DNA from: Planctomycetota bacterium
GTDB taxonomy: Bacteria > Planctomycetota > UBA8742 > UBA2392
DNA: 64,000 bases
Direction: 5' to 3'
NCBI GenBank assembly: GCA_015075515.1
Contig: JABTUE010000004.1
Span: forward strand, 543,361-607,360
Shown in pieces: positions 53,781-61,779 of this stretch (position 1 is its first letter; the number at the start of each line of letters is the position of its first letter). A model generated the notes under the pieces. It searched no databases and was not told where the DNA came from. It saw nothing but the letters and a program-made list of their open reading frames with translations. Made by a program: the position numbers and the translations under genes.

Positions 53781-54227
53781 TCAGGCCGCACTGCCGTCCA
53801 GCCGATTCATTTTGCCCACGCGCTCGGCGTGGCGGCCACCGTCAAACTCGGTGCCCAGAAAACGCAACAGGCTGGCCTGCACCACATCGGGCCCCATGCT
53901 GCGCGCGCCAAAGCACGCCACATTGGCGTCGTTGTGCCGGCGCGACATTTCGGCTTCCCACTCGTTGTGGATCACGGCCGCGCGGCAGCCGGGAACCTTG
54001 TTGGCGCTCATGGCCATGCCGATGCCGCTGCCGCAGACCAGCACGGCGCGGTGGGCCAGACCCTTGCGCAGCTTTTCGCAGGCCTGGGCGGCGAAGTCGG
54101 GGTAATCCACGCGCTGGTCATCCCAGGGGCCGGCGTCTTCAACCGTGTGGCCCTTTTCCTTCAACCAGTGGCGCAGCGATTCTTTCAGTGCAAAGCCCGC
54201 GTGGTCGCTGGCAATCACGATGTTCAT
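53781..54227 (-). CDS. rpiB: Ribose 5-phosphate isomerase B
   Basis: From the ATG at 54227 (after GGAGA) the protein has 148 residues, the usual RpiB size. It interconverts ribose 5-phosphate and ribulose 5-phosphate. Markers are IVIASDHAGFALK, VCGSGIGMAMSANK with the catalytic Cys, and RHNDANVACFGARS. The start overlaps the stop of the Sua5-phosphatase gene as ATGA, a strict translational coupling. Confidence 0.95.
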   Translation of the reverse strand: MNIVIASDHAGFALKESLRHWLKEKGHTVEDAGPWDDQRVDYPDFAAQACEKLRKGLAHRAVLVCGSGIGMAMSANKVPGCRAAVIHNEWEAEMSRRHNDANVACFGARSMGPDVVQASLLRFLGTEFDGGRHAERVGKMNRLDGSAA

Positions 54228-55327
54228 GGGCTGTCTCCGGGGGCCAAGAATAGCTTGCAGAACTGGTCTTCCAACGCGGCATCCTGCACCGGCGCCCACT
54301 GGGCCAGCAACTGAAAGTGCAGACGCGTCACAATCTCGTGGGCGCAGCGCTCGTATCCGTCGGCCGGCCCCCCCATCGGATCGGCTACCCTGAGATTCAA
54401 TGCCGCGTCCCCCACCAGTTGCACCACGTCGTCGCCCAGGGCTACGCGCAGCCCGCGCACGGCCGGGTCAAAACGTGACGGTCGGTGCGCCGCAAGGTCA
54501 ACCCCGCGACGGGATGCCGCCTGCTGCATCGGTTCGGGCACCGCCACCGCCGGGTTGCCCGCCACGCCCGACGACGACGGCCGCCAGGCCGGCACAAAAT
54601 CCGGCACGCGCGCGGCCAGCCAGGCCTGCATGCTCTCAATTAACCGGTGGGCAAACGCACTGCGGTTCAGGTTGCCCACACACACAAAATGAACGTCACG
54701 GGTAAAGTGCCGGCCCAGGTCAGCCAGGCCCAGCGCACCATGCCGCAGAACCTGAAGCCCGCACGGCAGCATGCGCGCCACCGTCGAGGCAGGACGCGGC
54801 GGCAATACCCCGCCGTCCACCACGGCGTCCACGCCGGGCAGATCGGCAATCTGCCGCGGATCATGCAGGGTCGGCTGGCCGTGCAGATTGGCGCTGCTGG
54901 CCAGCACCGGCACGGCGCAGGCCTCCAGAAACGCGCTACCCACGGGGTGGTTCACAATACGCACACCCAGCCCGCGCCTGTGCCAGCGCAGAACCACGGT
55001 GACGCCCCGGGGTCCCAGTTCAGATACGGCAAATTCTTCCAGCGGCGCGCGCGGCGAAACGAACCGCAACGCACTTTGGACACTGCCGCAGTGCAGGCTG
55101 AACGGCTCCTTGCGCCCGCCCTTGAACCGGCGCAGGTACACACTGTCGGGGTCATCACCCAGTTCAATCTCTACTCCGCGCGGATCGGCGGGTTCCTTGT
55201 CAGCCCAGTGGGTGGGAATTGATGCAATGCCGTAAACCGTGTCGGTTGGAAAGGCCACCAGTTTGCCGGCACGCAGCAGTTCGGCGGCATGGTCCATGCG
55301 CGAGGCGTCAAGAATCAGTGCGCTCAT
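54224..55327 (-). CDS. Sua5/YrdC threonylcarbamoyl-AMP synthase fused to low-molecular-weight protein tyrosine phosphatase
   Basis: This 367-residue protein has two domains. Residues 1-205 are a Sua5/YrdC/YciO domain (LVAFPTDTVYGIASI; FKGGRKEPFSL; ASSANLHGQ), which makes threonylcarbamoyl-AMP for the t6A modification of tRNA. Residues 210-350 are a low-molecular-weight phosphatase/arsenate reductase-like domain with the P-loop VCVGNLNRS (Cys216-X5-Arg222) and a general-acid region VADPMGG. The fusion places a translation-fidelity enzyme with a phosphatase. It is coupled to rpiB (ATGA) and follows pssA by 18 bases. Confidence 0.88.
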   Translation of the reverse strand: MSALILDASRMDHAAELLRAGKLVAFPTDTVYGIASIPTHWADKEPADPRGVEIELGDDPDSVYLRRFKGGRKEPFSLHCGSVQSALRFVSPRAPLEEFAVSELGPRGVTVVLRWHRRGLGVRIVNHPVGSAFLEACAVPVLASSANLHGQPTLHDPRQIADLPGVDAVVDGGVLPPRPASTVARMLPCGLQVLRHGALGLADLGRHFTRDVHFVCVGNLNRSAFAHRLIESMQAWLAARVPDFVPAWRPSSSGVAGNPAVAVPEPMQQAASRRGVDLAAHRPSRFDPAVRGLRVALGDDVVQLVGDAALNLRVADPMGGPADGYERCAHEIVTRLHFQLLAQWAPVQDAALEDQFCKLFLAPGDSP

Positions 55328-55345
55328 ATCGGTCGCGGGCGGGGG

Positions 55346-56389
55346 TCAGGGGCCGGGCTCGGCGGATCGGGCCGCAGCCGCGGCCTTGCGGGCGCGTTCG
55401 TCACGCTGGCGCAGGCGTTCGGCGTATTCCATGCGGCGGCCCAGCAGCCCGCGTCCGCGCAGAAAGCGATAGGCAAAGTACACCGGGCCCGAACCTACAT
55501 AGGTCAGCATCACAGCCGGCAGAATCAACTGCCAGAACTCGCGGAACACGACCACCAGCGACACCGTAAGCAGCACCGCAACCATCGAGCGCAGGCTCTG
55601 CTTGCGCGAAACAAAGCGGTTGAACAGGTGCACGTAACGGACGCGGCTGACCATCATCAGGCCAATGAAGCCGCCGACCAGCGGAAACACCACGCGGCTG
55701 ACCCAGCGCCAGGCGTCACTGCGGAAAGCTTCCACGTTTTCGTGAAACCAGGCTGTGCCCATGACCAGCGCGCAGATGCTGGCCGCGGCGGCCGGGCTGG
55801 GCAGGCCTTTGAACGTGGTGTGGTCGTCGTCTTCGGCTGTTTCCACGTTAAAGCGCGCCAGCCGCAGCAGGGCGCAGCACACATACAGGCCGCTGATTGC
55901 CCACAGAATGCGCGTGTCGTAGTCGTACTGGGCAAACAGAAACTCGCCGGACACACGGATCATCAGCGCGGGCGTAACGCCGAACGTCACCGCGTCGCAC
56001 AGGCTGTCCAGTTCGGCCCCGAAACGGCCGGTGGTGGCGGTCATGCGCGCCACTTTGCCGTCCAGCGCGTCACACAGCATGCCGCCGCCGATGAGCAGCG
56101 CCGCAACGCCCAGCCGCGTGTACACCTGGCGCGCGTCGCCGGTCACGAACGCGGCGTGCGCGGCCATCAGCTCGATCATCGCCGCCACGCCGCACACCGC
56201 GTTGCCTAGCGTCAGCATACTGGGCAGCACCGCCAGCCCGGGCATGCGCGGGGCGCGCCGGCGCCGCGCGGTATTGCCGGCGGCCGGGTGCGCGCCGCTG
56301 GCCGGTGCCGGGCCAAGCTGGATCAACCGGCCGCTTTCGGGGGCCGGTTCCTGGCGGGATTGCGGCGCGCTATTGGCGGGATCGGCCAT
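55346..56389 (-). CDS. pssA: CDP-diacylglycerol-serine O-phosphatidyltransferase family protein
   Basis: From the ATG at 56389, sharing one base with the upstream TGA, the protein has 347 residues. The CDP-alcohol phosphatidyltransferase motif is complete: DG-KVA-R, then G (GRFG), D and D (LDSLCD) in DALDGKVAR...GAELDSLCD. There are about eight hydrophobic segments after an Arg/Pro-rich N-terminal extension of about 40 residues. With the adjacent psd it makes phosphatidylserine and then phosphatidylethanolamine, so serine is the likely acceptor. Confidence 0.88.
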   Translation of the reverse strand: MADPANSAPQSRQEPAPESGRLIQLGPAPASGAHPAAGNTARRRRAPRMPGLAVLPSMLTLGNAVCGVAAMIELMAAHAAFVTGDARQVYTRLGVAALLIGGGMLCDALDGKVARMTATTGRFGAELDSLCDAVTFGVTPALMIRVSGEFLFAQYDYDTRILWAISGLYVCCALLRLARFNVETAEDDDHTTFKGLPSPAAAASICALVMGTAWFHENVEAFRSDAWRWVSRVVFPLVGGFIGLMMVSRVRYVHLFNRFVSRKQSLRSMVAVLLTVSLVVVFREFWQLILPAVMLTYVGSGPVYFAYRFLRGRGLLGRRMEYAERLRQRDERARKAAAAARSAEPGP

Positions 56390-57669
56390 CAGTTGCCCTT
56401 GGGAGGCTCCCAGCCCATTTCCTTCAATGCGGTTTCGGCCTGTTGCAGCGCACGGTGGTCGCCGCGGACAATCACGCGCGTGCCCCAAGTCTGGATCAGC
56501 AAGCGGAACGAATCAATCTCCACCAGCGCCTCCAGCGCGTCCGAGATCACGCTTACGCCGCCCAGATCGCGCAGTTCACCGGTAAAACCGTCGCGCTTGC
56601 CCGGAGCTGTGCGCTGGCGCTTGACCGCGGCCTCGATTTTCTTGAGCAGTTCACGCGTTTCAAACACCCGATAGCCGTAGCTCTGGGCGAGACCGCTCTC
56701 AAAACTGCAGCACAGCGCGCCCTCGCGCACCGTCCAGACGCCCCCGGTGTCGGCCAATGCCAGTTCCAGCGCGTCGTACACAGACTGGTCCGCCCCAAGT
56801 TCCAGGTTTACCGTCGTGGCCTCTACCGCATCCACGGACGAACCCTCCACGACATAGTCAATTTCCGCCGCGTCGCATAACTGGGCCAGCGCTGCTGTCA
56901 GAGGCGTTTCCGTCAGACCCAGCGGCGGCTTGGCCTTGCGCAGACGCGCCACAATCGCCTGCTCTTCGCGGGCAGCGGCGGAAAGCCCGCCGTGATCGGC
57001 TGTAATCAGGTCCAGAAACTCGCGCACGCCGGCGTGGCCTTCGGCGCTGTCGCGTACCAGTATGCGGTCGCCCACGGCCCAGGGGCTGGGCCCGGTGCCA
57101 ATGAAATCTCCAAGCACATCCTGCATCACGCCCACAAGCTGTTCGGCCGGTGTGGCCTCGTAGGTCGCGGGCGGCGGCGCGGCCGGCAACGCGGGCTTGT
57201 CGGTGCCGCCTTCGGCACGGGGCATCGGCACGGGCACAGTCGGGGGCGGAGTGGGGCGGCCCCAGGTGTTCACGTATTCAACATACTGGGCACAGGCCAC
57301 GCTGGCGTCATAGCCGCGGATGATGGCGCGGCCGGGCGCGTCCTCGATGCCGGCGCCGACATACACCTGGCGCCGGGCGGGCTCCAGCCGCACGGTGGAA
57401 CCGCAGGCAATGGTCAACAGGCGCGCGGCGCGCTCGGGCTGGGCGCCGCGAAGCCGCAGCCACACCGGAAAATCCAGATCAGTTTCGGGGTCAATATCAG
57501 GACTGTAGCGCAGTGTGTAACCCAACGACGCCGCCAGAGACCCCAGTGCCGCTGCCGCCGTGCCTCCGCGACTGGCCAAACTTACCTTGACCTCCGGCTT
57601 CTCCTGCGCCGTCACCGACGCGCACAGAACCGCCGCCAGTACTGCCATTGCCGCGATTACGCGCTTCAT
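56389..57669 (-). CDS. Exported protein with secretin/TonB N-terminus (STN)-like domains, between psd and pssA
   Basis: From the ATG at 57669 the protein has 426 residues with a signal peptide (MKRVIAAMAVLAAVLCASVTA). Two STN-like segments are seen: GTAAAALGSLAASLGYTLRY with LRGAQPERAARLLTIACGS near the N-terminus, and TPLTAALAQLCDAAEIDYVVE with QSVYDALELALAD later. There is no secretin pore or TonB receptor barrel. It is periplasmic and of unknown role. It overlaps psd by ATGA at its start and pssA by one base at its end, so it is translated together with both lipid enzymes. Confidence 0.7.
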   Translation of the reverse strand: MKRVIAAMAVLAAVLCASVTAQEKPEVKVSLASRGGTAAAALGSLAASLGYTLRYSPDIDPETDLDFPVWLRLRGAQPERAARLLTIACGSTVRLEPARRQVYVGAGIEDAPGRAIIRGYDASVACAQYVEYVNTWGRPTPPPTVPVPMPRAEGGTDKPALPAAPPPATYEATPAEQLVGVMQDVLGDFIGTGPSPWAVGDRILVRDSAEGHAGVREFLDLITADHGGLSAAAREEQAIVARLRKAKPPLGLTETPLTAALAQLCDAAEIDYVVEGSSVDAVEATTVNLELGADQSVYDALELALADTGGVWTVREGALCCSFESGLAQSYGYRVFETRELLKKIEAAVKRQRTAPGKRDGFTGELRDLGGVSVISDALEALVEIDSFRLLIQTWGTRVIVRGDHRALQQAETALKEMGWEPPKGN

Positions 57670-58352
57670 GCCTTGGCCTCCCGCGGCCTGACCACGGCGA
57701 CAACCGTGTGGCCGCCCTTGACCTTGTCGCCGACCTTGACCTTCCACTCCACTGCAAACGTGTTGTCGAAATACAGTTCCGTGCGACTGCCGAATTTGAG
57801 CATGCCAAAGCGCTCACCCCGCGCCACTTTGTCACCCGGTTTGATCGGGCACACAATGCGGCGGGCGATCAGGCCTGTAATCTGGCGCACGTAGTAGCGC
57901 GGGCCCCACTTGCTTTTGAAACCCAGATTCTGGGCCTCGTTCAGCACGCTGCACTCAGGGTCGCGTGCATCGAGGTACTCGCCGTCCTGGTGGCGCGAGT
58001 ACTCAAGCTCGCCGTCCAGAGGCGCACGGTTCACGTGCACGTCAAAGACGCTCAGAAAGATGCCGATGCCCTGGTGCCTGCCCTGCAAATACTCGGACAG
58101 CTCTTTTTCTCCGACATCAGTGACTGTCCCGTCCGCCGGGCTGACGACCGTAAAATCGTCGCCGGGCAGGGACCGGTCGGGGTCACGGAAGAAGTTGAGG
58201 TTGAAGCCGGTCAGAACCAGTGGAATCACCCCCACCGCCCAAAGAGCGGGATGCACAAACCATGCCAGAGCCCACACGCCGATCCACAGCACACCGGGGA
58301 TGAGCAAGCCAAACAGAAACAGTTCGCGCAGGCCGTACTTGGTAAATGGCAT
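57666..58352 (-). CDS. psd: Phosphatidylserine decarboxylase
   Basis: From the ATG at 58352 the product has 228 residues; a GTG at 58373 is the alternative. It is the short, archaeal/bacterial type: a membrane N-terminus, FFRDPDRSLP, VSPADGTVTDVGE, DVHVNRAP, and the self-cleavage site MLKFGSRTEL, where the pyruvoyl group forms from the Gly-Ser junction. It converts phosphatidylserine to phosphatidylethanolamine. It is coupled by ATGA to the STN-like gene and lies in one operon with pssA. Confidence 0.93.
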   Translation of the reverse strand: MPFTKYGLRELFLFGLLIPGVLWIGVWALAWFVHPALWAVGVIPLVLTGFNLNFFRDPDRSLPGDDFTVVSPADGTVTDVGEKELSEYLQGRHQGIGIFLSVFDVHVNRAPLDGELEYSRHQDGEYLDARDPECSVLNEAQNLGFKSKWGPRYYVRQITGLIARRIVCPIKPGDKVARGERFGMLKFGSRTELYFDNTFAVEWKVKVGDKVKGGHTVVAVVRPREAKA

Positions 58353-58441
58353 GGCGCGCAAGGGTAACAGCACAGGCGGGGTGAGTCACGGGGTCGAAAA
58401 ATGCATCCCGCGCCGCTGCCGCAATGGGCACAATATGGCAC

Positions 58442-59902
58442 GTGCACGCTGAAACCGCCTACCTGTTTCGCCACGCGCTGCTGCGCGACGCGGCCTATGA
58501 GATGCAGTTGCCCACGGATCGGGCACGGCTGCACGAACTGGCGTTCTTCCTGATTGAGCAAACCTTCGGCGGCCGGGCGCCCGAGCCGCCCTCACTGGAC
58601 GCGATTGACCCGCCGAAGTTGGAGCCGCACCCGACCGACCCTGTCGCCGCCGAATTGGCCGAACACGCCCGCCTTGCACTGGGAGTACCCGCCACCGGTC
58701 AGCCACCATCGCGGGCTTCCCGCTTCCGGCCCGAAGTGGGCGTGACGCCGGCGCTTTATCAGCTCTACTTGCGGCGAGCGGCAGAAACCGCCGACCGTGC
58801 GTTTCGTGTTTACGCCGCCATCGCGGCCTGGCAGGCACTGGCCGATCTGCTTGCAGAAAATGAACGCGCGGAGGCTCTCCGTCGAGCAGGAGTAATCGCC
58901 ACCGATGCGGGCGCCCTGCAAAAAGCCGCAACTTTGCTCAACCATGCCATCGAAACTGCCCGCCAGTGTCACAACAAAAAAACCGAGGGCAAATCTATCG
59001 GCAACCTGGCCAATGTTTACAGCTGGTCGGGTCGCAACAAACAAGCTGAGACACTGTACGAACAGGCCCTGGGCATTGCCCGCCAGATCCAGAGCAGTGC
59101 CCTGGAGGGAACTCTTCTTGGCAATCTGGCAATCGTGTTCCACGAGTCGGGCCGGACAGATCAGGCTGAGCACACACTGGAACTGGCACTGGACATCGCC
59201 CGGAAACTCGGCGACAGGCGCGCCGAGGGCCACCACTTGGGCAATCTCGCCAACATCTATCGTGAAACCGGGCGGACAGCGCAAGCCCGGTGCCTGTATG
59301 AACTGGCACTGGCAATCGCTCGCGAATTGGCCAACCGCCGGTCGGAGGGAATCGCGTTGGGTGGTCTGGCCGCTGTACTTCAGCAGACAGGCGAAACCGG
59401 GCAAGTAACCCAAACCTACGGCCAGGCGCTGACCATCGCCCGAGCTATCGGCAACCGGCGCCTGGAATGTCAGATACTGGCAAATCTGGCCATGATGAAA
59501 GGCCAAGCCGGACAACTGGAGCAGGCAAAAAGCATGCATGAGCAGGCCCTCTCCGTCGCATGCGAAACCGAGGACGTGTTCGCACAGGCCATGATTCTGG
59601 GAAACCTCGCCGCCCTGTACCAGCAAACAGGACACCTGACAGCCGCAGCGTCAGCATTTCGGCAGACTCTGGACATTGCGCGTCAGACCGGCAACCAGTA
59701 CAGCGAGGGGGTTCTCCTGTGCGACTATGCGTTGTGTCTTCTGGCGCTTGACCAACGACACGATGCTCGTGAAACTTGGCATAAAGGCGCGGCGATCCTG
59801 CGCGCATTGGATGGTTCAGACGCACTCGCCCACAAATCAGTCGCCATGTGCAAAGCCTGCGCCAAGGCCGGCGTGCCCCCCTTTGACGAAGGCCAGACAT
59901 GA
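58442..59902 (+). CDS. TPR protein A1, array unit 1
   Basis: I choose the GTG at 58442, because the second and fourth array genes start with ATG at almost the same place relative to ETAYLFRHAL. The product has 486 residues. Residues 4-40 are the shared module (YLFRHALLRDAAYEMQLP, ARLHELAFFLIEQ), like the winged-helix tail of STAND ATPases, but no NTPase precedes it. A Pro-rich linker (about 40-85) is followed by helical spacers and about seven 40-residue TPRs of the LGN/kinesin-light-chain kind (LGNLANIYRETGRTAQARCL). The end is CAKAGVPPFDEG. No signal peptide. It is coupled to the next gene by ATGA. Confidence 0.78.
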   Translation: MHAETAYLFRHALLRDAAYEMQLPTDRARLHELAFFLIEQTFGGRAPEPPSLDAIDPPKLEPHPTDPVAAELAEHARLALGVPATGQPPSRASRFRPEVGVTPALYQLYLRRAAETADRAFRVYAAIAAWQALADLLAENERAEALRRAGVIATDAGALQKAATLLNHAIETARQCHNKKTEGKSIGNLANVYSWSGRNKQAETLYEQALGIARQIQSSALEGTLLGNLAIVFHESGRTDQAEHTLELALDIARKLGDRRAEGHHLGNLANIYRETGRTAQARCLYELALAIARELANRRSEGIALGGLAAVLQQTGETGQVTQTYGQALTIARAIGNRRLECQILANLAMMKGQAGQLEQAKSMHEQALSVACETEDVFAQAMILGNLAALYQQTGHLTAAASAFRQTLDIARQTGNQYSEGVLLCDYALCLLALDQRHDARETWHKGAAILRALDGSDALAHKSVAMCKACAKAGVPPFDEGQT

Positions 59903-61671
59903 CAAGCGGCGAGACGGCATACCTGTTTCGTCACGCGCTGATGCGCGACGCGGCCTATGACTTGCAATTGCCGTCCAGCCGCGCGCGGCTGCATGAACTG
60001 GCCTTCTTGTTGATCGAGCAGGCGTTTGGCGGCAGAGCCCCCGAACCCCCACCGCCAGATGCAACCGACGCTGCCGGACTTGAGCCACACGCCACCGACG
60101 CCATCGCATCCGAACTGGCGCTGCATGCGCGCATGGCGCAGTCTTCGGACACTGGCAGCGTCGTGACGCCCGCGCTCCATGCCCTGTATCTGCGCCGAGC
60201 CGCCGAATACGACGAAGCGCAATTTCGCAACGAATCCGCTATCCGGCACTGGCTGGCGCTGTCGGCATGCCTTGCCGGTTCGAACCATGCCGAATGCCTG
60301 CGGCGGGCCGGAGTGGTTTCGTACAACGCGGGGCTGGTGCGGCAGGCACAGAGCCTGTTTGAACAGGCCCTGGCCGCGCATCGCCGGGCGCCGGGTTCCG
60401 GAGCTGAGCGGCTTGCGGTCGGCAGCCTCGCAAACCTGCTGATGTCCACCGGACACACCGAACAGGCAGAGTGCACCTATCAGCAAGTACTGTCGAGCGC
60501 ACGGGGCGCCGGCGACCGGCGGTCCGAAGGCATTGCACTGGGAAACCTTGCAGACTTGTACCGGCAAACGGGGCGCATCGAACTGGCACGGGAAACGTTT
60601 GCCCAGGCACTGGCCATTCATCTGGAATTCGGCACACCGAGATCCAGAGCCAGCGCACTGGCAAATCTGGCCGCGCTCGACTTGCAGACCGGAAACGTCG
60701 CAAGCGCCGAGCAGGCCTGCGAACAAGCGTTGGCAATTCATCGCAAGGAAGGCAACCGGCGCTTTGAGGGCATCGTGCTGGGCAGCCTTGCTGACCTGTA
60801 TCGCCAAACCGGCCGCATTGAGCTCGCCGAAATCACTTTGCAGCAGGCGCTGACCATCCACCATGAGGTCGGCAACCGCCGGCACGCGGGTATCGTTTTG
60901 TCCACGCTGGCAAGCCTGTACCTGGAGACCGGCCGCACCGGGCAGGCGGAAGATGCCTATCAACAGTCGCTGGCAATTCACCGCGAAGTCGGCAACCGGC
61001 GCAGCGAAGCGGCCGCACTGGCCAACCTGGCCAGCTTGTACCAGGAAACGGGGCGGCTGGAGTCTGCTGAGCAAAGTTTGCAGCAGGCACTGGCAGCCAT
61101 CCGCGCCGTCGGAGATCCCCGCGCCGAAGGCATTTGCCTGGGCAACATCGCCAACATCTGTCGCCTGTCTGGCCGCAACACCGATGCAGAGGCCGCGTAC
61201 CAGCAGGCACTCGAAGTCAATCGCAGCGTCGGTGATCGGCGAAATGAAGGCATCACGCAGAGCAACCTGGCCAGCCTGTACATGGAAACCGGACGCGAGC
61301 ACGAGGCAGAAAAGACGTTTCAGCTCGCACTGGAAAATCTGCGTGGTGTGGGTGACCGGCGCTTTGAGGGCATCGTGCTGGGCAACCTGGCTGACCTGCA
61401 AAGTTCACTCGGCCGCATCGAACACGCGCAGGCGATGTTCCAGCAGGCGCTGGCGCTCCACCGCGAAGTCGGCAACCGCCGTTTTGAAGGCATCCACAGT
61501 TGCGCATACGCTCTGTGCCTGCTGTTGGCCAAGCGCGAGCAACAAGCCGGCCAATGCTGGAGATATGGGGCCGCTATCCTCCGCGATCTGGGGGACACCG
61601 AGGGGCTTGCGATTGTCGTTTCCAATATGCGCGACACCTGCACCCGACAGGGCTGGGCGTCACTGGAATAG
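59899..61671 (+). CDS. TPR protein B1, array unit 1
   Basis: From the ATG at 59899 (ATGA overlap) the protein has 590 residues. The module is YLFRHALMRDAAYDLQLPSS, then ARLHELAFLLIEQAFGG. After a linker come about eleven near-identical TPRs with a DNA period of 120 bases (LGNLADLYRQTGRIELARET and relatives), more uniform than in the neighbours. It lacks the usual AGVPPFDEG end and finishes RQGWASLE. It is a scaffold with unknown partner. The following gene has its own promoter-like region. Confidence 0.78.
   Translation: MTSGETAYLFRHALMRDAAYDLQLPSSRARLHELAFLLIEQAFGGRAPEPPPPDATDAAGLEPHATDAIASELALHARMAQSSDTGSVVTPALHALYLRRAAEYDEAQFRNESAIRHWLALSACLAGSNHAECLRRAGVVSYNAGLVRQAQSLFEQALAAHRRAPGSGAERLAVGSLANLLMSTGHTEQAECTYQQVLSSARGAGDRRSEGIALGNLADLYRQTGRIELARETFAQALAIHLEFGTPRSRASALANLAALDLQTGNVASAEQACEQALAIHRKEGNRRFEGIVLGSLADLYRQTGRIELAEITLQQALTIHHEVGNRRHAGIVLSTLASLYLETGRTGQAEDAYQQSLAIHREVGNRRSEAAALANLASLYQETGRLESAEQSLQQALAAIRAVGDPRAEGICLGNIANICRLSGRNTDAEAAYQQALEVNRSVGDRRNEGITQSNLASLYMETGREHEAEKTFQLALENLRGVGDRRFEGIVLGNLADLQSSLGRIEHAQAMFQQALALHREVGNRRFEGIHSCAYALCLLLAKREQQAGQCWRYGAAILRDLGDTEGLAIVVSNMRDTCTRQGWASLE
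60511..61500 (+). repeat. DNA-level 120-bp TPR repeats in protein B1
   Basis: Units recur at about 60511, 60751, 60871, 60991, 61111, 61231, 61351 and 61471, starting with variants of GGCAACCGGCG. Each encodes one TPR. The similarity at DNA level favours recombination between units. Confidence 0.75.
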
Positions 61672-61744
61672 ACAGCCCGGAGCGTCGCACCGCCGCTGCC
61701 GCTCACGACTTCGCCAAGGCCACTCCGTTCAGGCCAGGCTTCTG

Positions 61745-61773
61745 TTTCGAGGGCTGCGCCGTTGGCCTATACT
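61745..61773 (+). promoter_or_regulatory. Promoter-like site abutting the GTG start of A2
   Basis: TATACT (61768-61773) lies six bases before the GTG at 61780, with a weak TTTCGA (61745-61750) 17 bases upstream. Transcription would start at or near the GTG itself, suggesting a leaderless message. Confidence 0.4.
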
Positions 61774-61779
61774 GCGGCG

